Part shown: one piece after another, positions 6,281-9,926 of the stretch
Layout of the letters: each line of letters opens with the position of its first letter
Numbering within the stretch: position 1 is the stretch's first letter
NCBI GenBank assembly: GCA_030431355.1
Contig: JAUIJG010000187.1
Span: 1 to 9,926 of the forward strand
Direction of reading: 5' to 3'
DNA: 9,926 bases
DNA from: a bacterium
Lineage (GTDB): Bacteria > Cyanobacteriota > Vampirovibrionia > Obscuribacterales > Obscuribacteraceae
Notes under the pieces: model-generated
Told to the model about the DNA's origin: nothing
Databases searched by the model: none
What the model saw: only the letters and a program-made list of their open reading frames with translations
Program-made: the position numbers and the translations under genes

Positions 6281-7399
6281 ATGGTTGAAAGACAGAAGTT
6301 TTTGCCCGGCATGGAGCTTGCCGAGCGCTTTTTCGAAGAGGTGGTGGAGCCGATTGTCGGCGAACTTAATCCGGACCTTTCCTATTCTGCCGGATTAATC
6401 GGTCCCGGTTCGGAAGTACTCGGCTTTGACAACGAAATGAGCTCCGATCATCACTGGGGTCCACGGGTGATGATCTTCCTTGAAGAGGATGAATATGAGC
6501 AGCTTTCCGGCTCAATGAAGGTAGTCTTGAGCCATAAACTCCCCCACCGTTTTCTGGGCTATCCCACCAGCTTTACTCCTGCCGGCGGTGATACGGGAAA
6601 TGCTTGTGTACAGCTTCTCGATTACGATAACGAAGGTCTTGTTAATCACCGGGTGGAAATATACAGTTTTATCCAGTTTATCGAATCCTACATCGGAGTC
6701 GGCTCGGGGCTGAATGAGCCGCTTAAAGTTCAAGATTGGTTGGTCATCCCCCAGCAAAAGCTGCGTAGTCTTAAGTCCGGACGGTTGTTCAGGGATGACC
6801 TGGAGCTTTCTCTCAAGCTCTCCAGGATTGATTACTATCCCCACGATCTCTGGCTTTACCTGCTTGCTTCCTGCTGGATGAGGATTGAACAGGCTGAACA
6901 CCTGATGGGAAGAGCCGGTGACGTTGGTGATGAGATCGGCTCATCACTGATAGCGGCAGGTCTGGTCCGAGACTTGATGAGGCTTTCATTCTTTATGGAG
7001 AAGCAGTATCCGCCCTACGAGAAGTGGTTTGGAACCGCTTTTGGTCGGCTCAAGATAGCGATGTTTTTGAAGCCGCACCTTGAAAGTACCTTGAAAAGCG
7101 AGACCTGGCAGGATCGAGAACGATGTCTGGCTAAAGCATACAAAGTGGTCGCCGAGCAACACAATGAACTCGGAATTACCGCACCATTACCGGTGGAGGC
7201 TCGTCCATTTCATGACCGACCTTACAAAGTGATAAGCATGGGCGATTATTCCAGTGCCATAAAACAAGAGATAGAAGACGCGGATGTTCTCAAGTTGACT
7301 CAGACCAGACTCCTGGGCAATGTGGATTTGATGAGCGATTCCACGGATGTTTCCGAATCGCTCTTTGCCCAGGGTGTCTTCAAGCAGCTTTATATCTAG
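6281..7399 (+). CDS. DUF4037 domain-containing protein
   Basis: This is a soluble protein of 372 residues and the only plus-strand gene in the window. I recognise the DUF4037 family from its N-terminal FLPGMELAERFFEEVVEPI, the block GLIGPGSEVLGFDNEMSSDHHWGPR (38-62), and the C-terminal part with DLWLYLLASCWMRIEQAEHLMGRAGDVGDEIGS and PYEKWFGTAF. The GPGSE...FD...SDHHWGP pattern resembles a degenerate nucleotidyltransferase active site (a GS motif followed by Asp residues), but the reaction is not established. I chose the ATG at 6281, preceded by AGGTAGG, because the family begins there; a longer frame open from 6158 adds 41 residues that do not match and would cover the TATAAT box. No signal peptide or membrane helix is visible. 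It converges with the next gene with no bases between the stop codons. A link to pili is not supported beyond proximity. Confidence 0.85.
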   Translation: MVERQKFLPGMELAERFFEEVVEPIVGELNPDLSYSAGLIGPGSEVLGFDNEMSSDHHWGPRVMIFLEEDEYEQLSGSMKVVLSHKLPHRFLGYPTSFTPAGGDTGNACVQLLDYDNEGLVNHRVEIYSFIQFIESYIGVGSGLNEPLKVQDWLVIPQQKLRSLKSGRLFRDDLELSLKLSRIDYYPHDLWLYLLASCWMRIEQAEHLMGRAGDVGDEIGSSLIAAGLVRDLMRLSFFMEKQYPPYEKWFGTAFGRLKIAMFLKPHLESTLKSETWQDRERCLAKAYKVVAEQHNELGITAPLPVEARPFHDRPYKVISMGDYSSAIKQEIEDADVLKLTQTRLLGNVDLMSDSTDVSESLFAQGVFKQLYI

Positions 7400-8140
7400 C
7401 TATTTGTCGTTTTTGTCATTGTCTCCACCAAGACTTCTGAGGAATCCGCCGAAGCGTCTGCCCAGTTTCTTGGCGCCATCCACCGCATCATCGACAATGT
7501 CGACCTTGGGAAGCTCTTGGTTTGCACCGGCCTCCTCGGCTCCGGATTTATCTCCGGCCTGGTCGCCACCGGAATTCACGGCGTCAACGACTCTATCGGA
7601 GATGCCATATTTTTTGTCCAGCTGCTGAAGGCGGTCCACCTTTTGCAGCGTTTCGGAGCCCGGAATCGGGACGAAGCTGCGGGCGGCGCTTCCGGCCACT
7701 TCTCTGGCAGCGTCCTTCATATCTTCCTGGGTTATCGGTTTTCCATCGATCCCCTTCTCTCCCAGCTCTACTGCTTTGTCCGTGGCGCCCTTGAAAGGAT
7801 TGAGCTCTTTGCCGAAATCTATGATTCCGTCAACAACATCGTTTCCGGTGCTTCTCTCTCCCTGGTATACGTCTATGCCAGTTTTGGCTGCCTGTTTACC
7901 TTGCTCTTTCAGCTTGTCGGTATCGACATCCTGCAATTCTTCCCGGACATTGTCCACCAGCTTGCCGCCGGCTTCCTGGCCTTTTTCTAGTAAGTCTGCT
8001 CCAGCATCCCTCAAATCGGATGCCCCTTTGCCTGCTTTGCTCCAGAGGTCGCTAACGAATCCTCTAAAACCGGAATCTCCGTCGGCTGTGTTGCTGGCTG
8101 CGCCTTTGCCGGCGTCGCCCTGCTCTATTCGGTCGCCCAT
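7400..8140 (-). CDS. Hypothetical highly hydrophilic, helix-rich protein downstream of pilC
   Basis: I do not recognise this 246-residue protein. It is rich in Gly, Ala, Lys, Asp and Glu, has no Cys and a single Trp (W33), and shows no signal peptide or membrane segment. The first half (about 25-90) consists of short amphipathic stretches such as SKAGKGASDLRDAGADLLEKG and TDKLKEQGKQAAKTG that resemble LEA-like or YtxH-like stress proteins. The middle (about 100-185) is more ordered: DVVDGIIDFGKELNPFKGATDKAVELGEKGIDGKPI, then FVPIPGSETLQKVDRLQQLDKKYGI. A disordered linker (190-210) leads to a basic KKLGRRFGGFLRSLGG and a polar tail. The ATG at 8140 has a strong GGGAGG ribosome binding site about 9 bases upstream. 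It lies 110 bases after pilC on the same strand and may be cotranscribed or use a promoter near 8190. Opposite-strand frames here lack such a site. Confidence 0.75.
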   Translation of the reverse strand: MGDRIEQGDAGKGAASNTADGDSGFRGFVSDLWSKAGKGASDLRDAGADLLEKGQEAGGKLVDNVREELQDVDTDKLKEQGKQAAKTGIDVYQGERSTGNDVVDGIIDFGKELNPFKGATDKAVELGEKGIDGKPITQEDMKDAAREVAGSAARSFVPIPGSETLQKVDRLQQLDKKYGISDRVVDAVNSGGDQAGDKSGAEEAGANQELPKVDIVDDAVDGAKKLGRRFGGFLRSLGGDNDKNDK

Positions 8141-8184
8141 CAGTCCTGCCCTCCCGATGACGAAATATGGTATGTGTGCGAGTG

Positions 8185-8221
8185 ATTATATGAGTTTAAT
8201 CTTGGAGGGGGTGGTTGTCAA
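8185..8221 (-). promoter_or_regulatory. Possible promoter of the hydrophilic-protein gene (TATAAT, with TTGACA at atypical distance)
   Basis: On the minus strand a perfect TATAAT (8190-8185) lies 44 bases ahead of the ATG at 8140, and a perfect TTGACA (8221-8216) lies upstream. The spacer is 25 bases, far from the usual 17, so the two hexamers would not work together in a standard promoter. The TATAAT alone, with an activator or a weak -35, may start transcription near 8178. The rest of the 8141-8250 gap holds only a short weak hairpin and no gene. Confidence 0.35.
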
Positions 8222-8250
8222 TGTGGAAAACCGTCCGTTTCCAAATTTAA

Positions 8251-9480
8251 TTAATGGAGCTGATTTATGACCGTGAATATGGGGAGATACATTCCCACCA
8301 CTACGGAGCCGACAACCCCACCGATGGTCACAACCATAATCGGTTCCAGGGCGGATGTGAGCTGGTCCACGGCGTTCTCCACCTCCATGTCGTAGAAATC
8401 CGCCACTTTGGAGAGCATGTCGTCAAGCTTACCGGTCTCCTCACCCACCGCCACCATCTGGGTAACCATGGGAGGGAAGATAGATGTTCTGGACATGGGC
8501 TGGGAGATGCTACCTCCCTGGCGCACTTCCACGTATATTTTGTCCACTGCGGCGGAGACAACAGCGTTGCCCGCCGTGTCTTTGACCACCTCCAGCGCAC
8601 TGAGCATCGGTACTCCCGCTCTTATGAGGGTGCCGAATGTACGACTGAATCTGGCGATAGCCACCTTCTTAATCAAGTCTCCCACCAGGGGGACGTTGAG
8701 TTTAACAGTGTCTATTTGCAGTCTGCCAATCTCTGTCTGGTTATAGCGGCGCAGGAAAAAGGCGAGGATTACGCATGCCACCGCAAATAGTGCCATCCAG
8801 ATGGAGCGGACATACACTGATAGAGATATCAAAAATTTGGTGTATTCCGGTAACTCACCGCCTATATTATTGAATAGTCCTTCAAAGACCGGAAGCACAA
8901 AGGTGAGCATCGCCCAAAAGACAGCCACGGCAACCAATAGGACTACGGTGGGATAGACCAGGGCTGATTTGACCTTTTGATTTAGTTTCTCTTTGTATTC
9001 AAGGTAGTCTGCCAGCCTTTGCAGTACGGCGGCGAGAATACCACCGGCTTCTCCGGCCCTTACCATGGACACATAAAGGGAGTCGAATACTCCGGATTGT
9101 TTTTCCAGGGCATCGGAAAGGTTTAGACCTGATTCCACCGCCACCCTTACTTCATCCAGGGCTCTGCGTAGCTTCCTGTTGGGGCACTGTTCCACGATTA
9201 TGTAGAGGGTGCGCAGCATGGCTACGCCGGAGCTAATCATGGCTGCGAATTGACGGGAGAAGATAACCATGTCTTTGAGAGTGACGGTGGAGGTTGACTC
9301 TAGAAAAGATTCCCAGGTCTCATCCAGGCTGCCCATGGATAGCCCTTTGCGGCTGCGGATCTCGAGCACATCCATGCCCCTTGCCGTTAACCTGGTTCGC
9401 AAAATTGAGGCGGATTCAGCCTGGGCTACCGATTCGGTAACTCTACCCTGACCATCTCTAACCTTATATACGAATTCCAT
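8251..9480 (-). CDS. pilC: Type IV pilus inner-membrane platform protein PilC (T2SS F domain)
   Basis: PilC is the inner-membrane platform on which the PilB and PilT motors act to add or remove pilins. At 409 residues it has family-typical length. After an N-terminal domain (MEFVYKVRDGQGRV onward) it has two copies of the T2SSF domain, about 70-198 and 273-402. Each begins with a pattern such as FSRQFAAMISSGVAML or FSRTFGTLIRAGVPML, and they carry the conserved turns RAGEAGG (141-147) and VGEETGKLDDML (345-356). Hydrophobic helices lie at about 175-197, 226-243 and 381-402, the last with VVGSVVVGMYLPIF. The ATG at 9480 follows the pilT stop by 8 bases. The closest Shine-Dalgarno-like sequence, GGAAGG, is 14 bases away, so translation is probably coupled to pilT. 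Cotranscription with pilT (and perhaps pilB beyond the window) is likely. Confidence 0.95.
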   Translation of the reverse strand: MEFVYKVRDGQGRVTESVAQAESASILRTRLTARGMDVLEIRSRKGLSMGSLDETWESFLESTSTVTLKDMVIFSRQFAAMISSGVAMLRTLYIIVEQCPNRKLRRALDEVRVAVESGLNLSDALEKQSGVFDSLYVSMVRAGEAGGILAAVLQRLADYLEYKEKLNQKVKSALVYPTVVLLVAVAVFWAMLTFVLPVFEGLFNNIGGELPEYTKFLISLSVYVRSIWMALFAVACVILAFFLRRYNQTEIGRLQIDTVKLNVPLVGDLIKKVAIARFSRTFGTLIRAGVPMLSALEVVKDTAGNAVVSAAVDKIYVEVRQGGSISQPMSRTSIFPPMVTQMVAVGEETGKLDDMLSKVADFYDMEVENAVDQLTSALEPIMVVTIGGVVGSVVVGMYLPIFTVINQLH

Positions 9481-9488
9481 GGACTATT

Positions 9489-9926
9489 TCAGAACCTTCC
9501 GAACATGCTTTTTCTTTCTCTATCCGGAGTACTTCCCGGGGAATTGTCTCGGTTGGTCTTGCCTGTGCCTAGCATCTGGTTAAGATCATCCGGGCGGGAA
9601 GTTTTGGCCATGGCCTCTTCCGTGGAGATGACATTGGCTTTGACCAGGTTGGCCAGGGATTGCTCCAGGGTCTGCATGCCTAACCTGGTTCCCATCTGCA
9701 TTGTCGTATAAAGTTGCTCAGTCTTGGCTTCTCTAATCAAATTGGCAATTGCCGGAGTGTTGATCAGAACTTCGGTTGCCATAATTCTTCCTTTGGTTAT
9801 TGGGCTTCCGCCTGCCTGTTCTTCAATTCTAGGTAAGAGAGTCTGGCTGACAACACCGATCAAACTACCGGAGAGCATTATCCTTATCTGTTGTTGTTGA
9901 TCGGCAGGAAAGGCGTCGATGATTCG
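9489..9926 (-). CDS. pilT: Type IV pilus retraction ATPase PilT, C-terminal part
   Basis: Only the last 145 residues are inside the window; the frame is open to base 9926, and the ATP-binding motifs (Walker A, Asp boxes, Walker B) must lie outside. What is visible is diagnostic: RIIDAFPADQQQQIRIMLSG, then SLIGVVSQTLLPRI, GRIMATEVLINTPAIANLIREAKTEQLYTTMQ and MGTRLGMQTLEQSLANLVKANVIS. AIANLIRE is the conserved C-terminal motif needed for retraction in studied PilT proteins. The match to the PilT consensus is close, distinguishing it from PilB. The tail after the ATPase domain (about the last 35 residues) is polar and probably disordered, ending in KSMFGRF. The TGA stop is 8 bases ahead of pilC. 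A PilU-like paralogue is a less likely alternative. Confidence 0.93.
   Translation of the reverse strand, partial: RIIDAFPADQQQQIRIMLSGSLIGVVSQTLLPRIEEQAGGSPITKGRIMATEVLINTPAIANLIREAKTEQLYTTMQMGTRLGMQTLEQSLANLVKANVISTEEAMAKTSRPDDLNQMLGTGKTNRDNSPGSTPDRERKSMFGRF

Noticed and set aside
7517..7990. Plus-strand open frame of 157 codons opposite the hydrophilic protein gene
   Set aside because: The composition is that of a shadow frame and I see no convincing ribosome binding site; the minus-strand frame has GGGAGG and fills the space between pilC and the DUF4037 gene.
8224..8243. Hairpin TGGAAA-N8-TTTCCA just after pilC as a terminator
   Set aside because: The stem is only 6 bases, A/T-rich, and no T-run follows on the minus strand.
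8254..8790. Plus-strand open frame of 178 codons, His-rich
   Set aside because: It is antisense to the C-terminal half of pilC, which is clearly the true gene.

Overview
The window looks like a chromosomal type IV pilus locus from a diderm bacterium of moderate G+C content (about half by eye). It carries a PilT-type retraction ATPase (C-terminal part), the PilC platform protein, a PilD-type prepilin peptidase and PilM (most of it), plus a SigB/SigF/SigG-type sigma factor. A pilT-pilC pair separate from a pilM cluster, together with a group 3 sigma factor, recalls Cyanobacteria and their non-photosynthetic relatives (Vampirovibrionia/Melainabacteria). That placement is an inference from gene content only; no marker gene here settles it.

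Layout, read 5'->3' along the minus strand, where almost everything lies. First, pilT (9926-9489, 5' part outside the window) and pilC (9480-8251) are 8 bases apart. About 110 bases later comes an unrecognised, very hydrophilic protein gene (8140-7400) with a strong ribosome binding site and possibly its own promoter. Next is the only plus-strand gene, a DUF4037-family protein (6281-7399), whose stop codon abuts the stop codon of the hydrophilic gene (TAG|CTA). A 279-base divergent intergenic region (6002-6280) separates it from a minus-strand NAD(P)-dependent epimerase/dehydratase of the extended SDR family (6001-4964).

After a 171-base gap with a convincing housekeeping-type promoter (4847-4820), a compact minus-strand operon follows: sigma factor (4792-3941), ABC ATPase (3940-3161), ABC-2 permease (3174-2380), prepilin peptidase (2379-1126) and pilM (1105 to beyond base 1). 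The junctions are extremely tight: TAA|ATG, a 14-base overlap, TAA|GTG, then 20 bases. The five genes are probably made from one message.

How they fit together: PilD processes prepilins in the inner membrane, PilM is the cytoplasmic actin-like component that docks to the PilN/O alignment complex, PilC is the membrane platform, and PilT powers retraction. The sigma factor at the head of the pilD-pilM operon is a plausible regulator of pilin or pilus genes, as SigF is in Synechocystis. The ABC exporter between them has no obvious known substrate. I see no RNA genes, insertion sequences, CRISPR arrays or phage genes. The points most worth a second look are the sigma-ABC-pilD-pilM operon, the enlarged acidic insert in the prepilin peptidase, the hydrophilic protein after pilC, and the repeat structure in front of the SDR gene.
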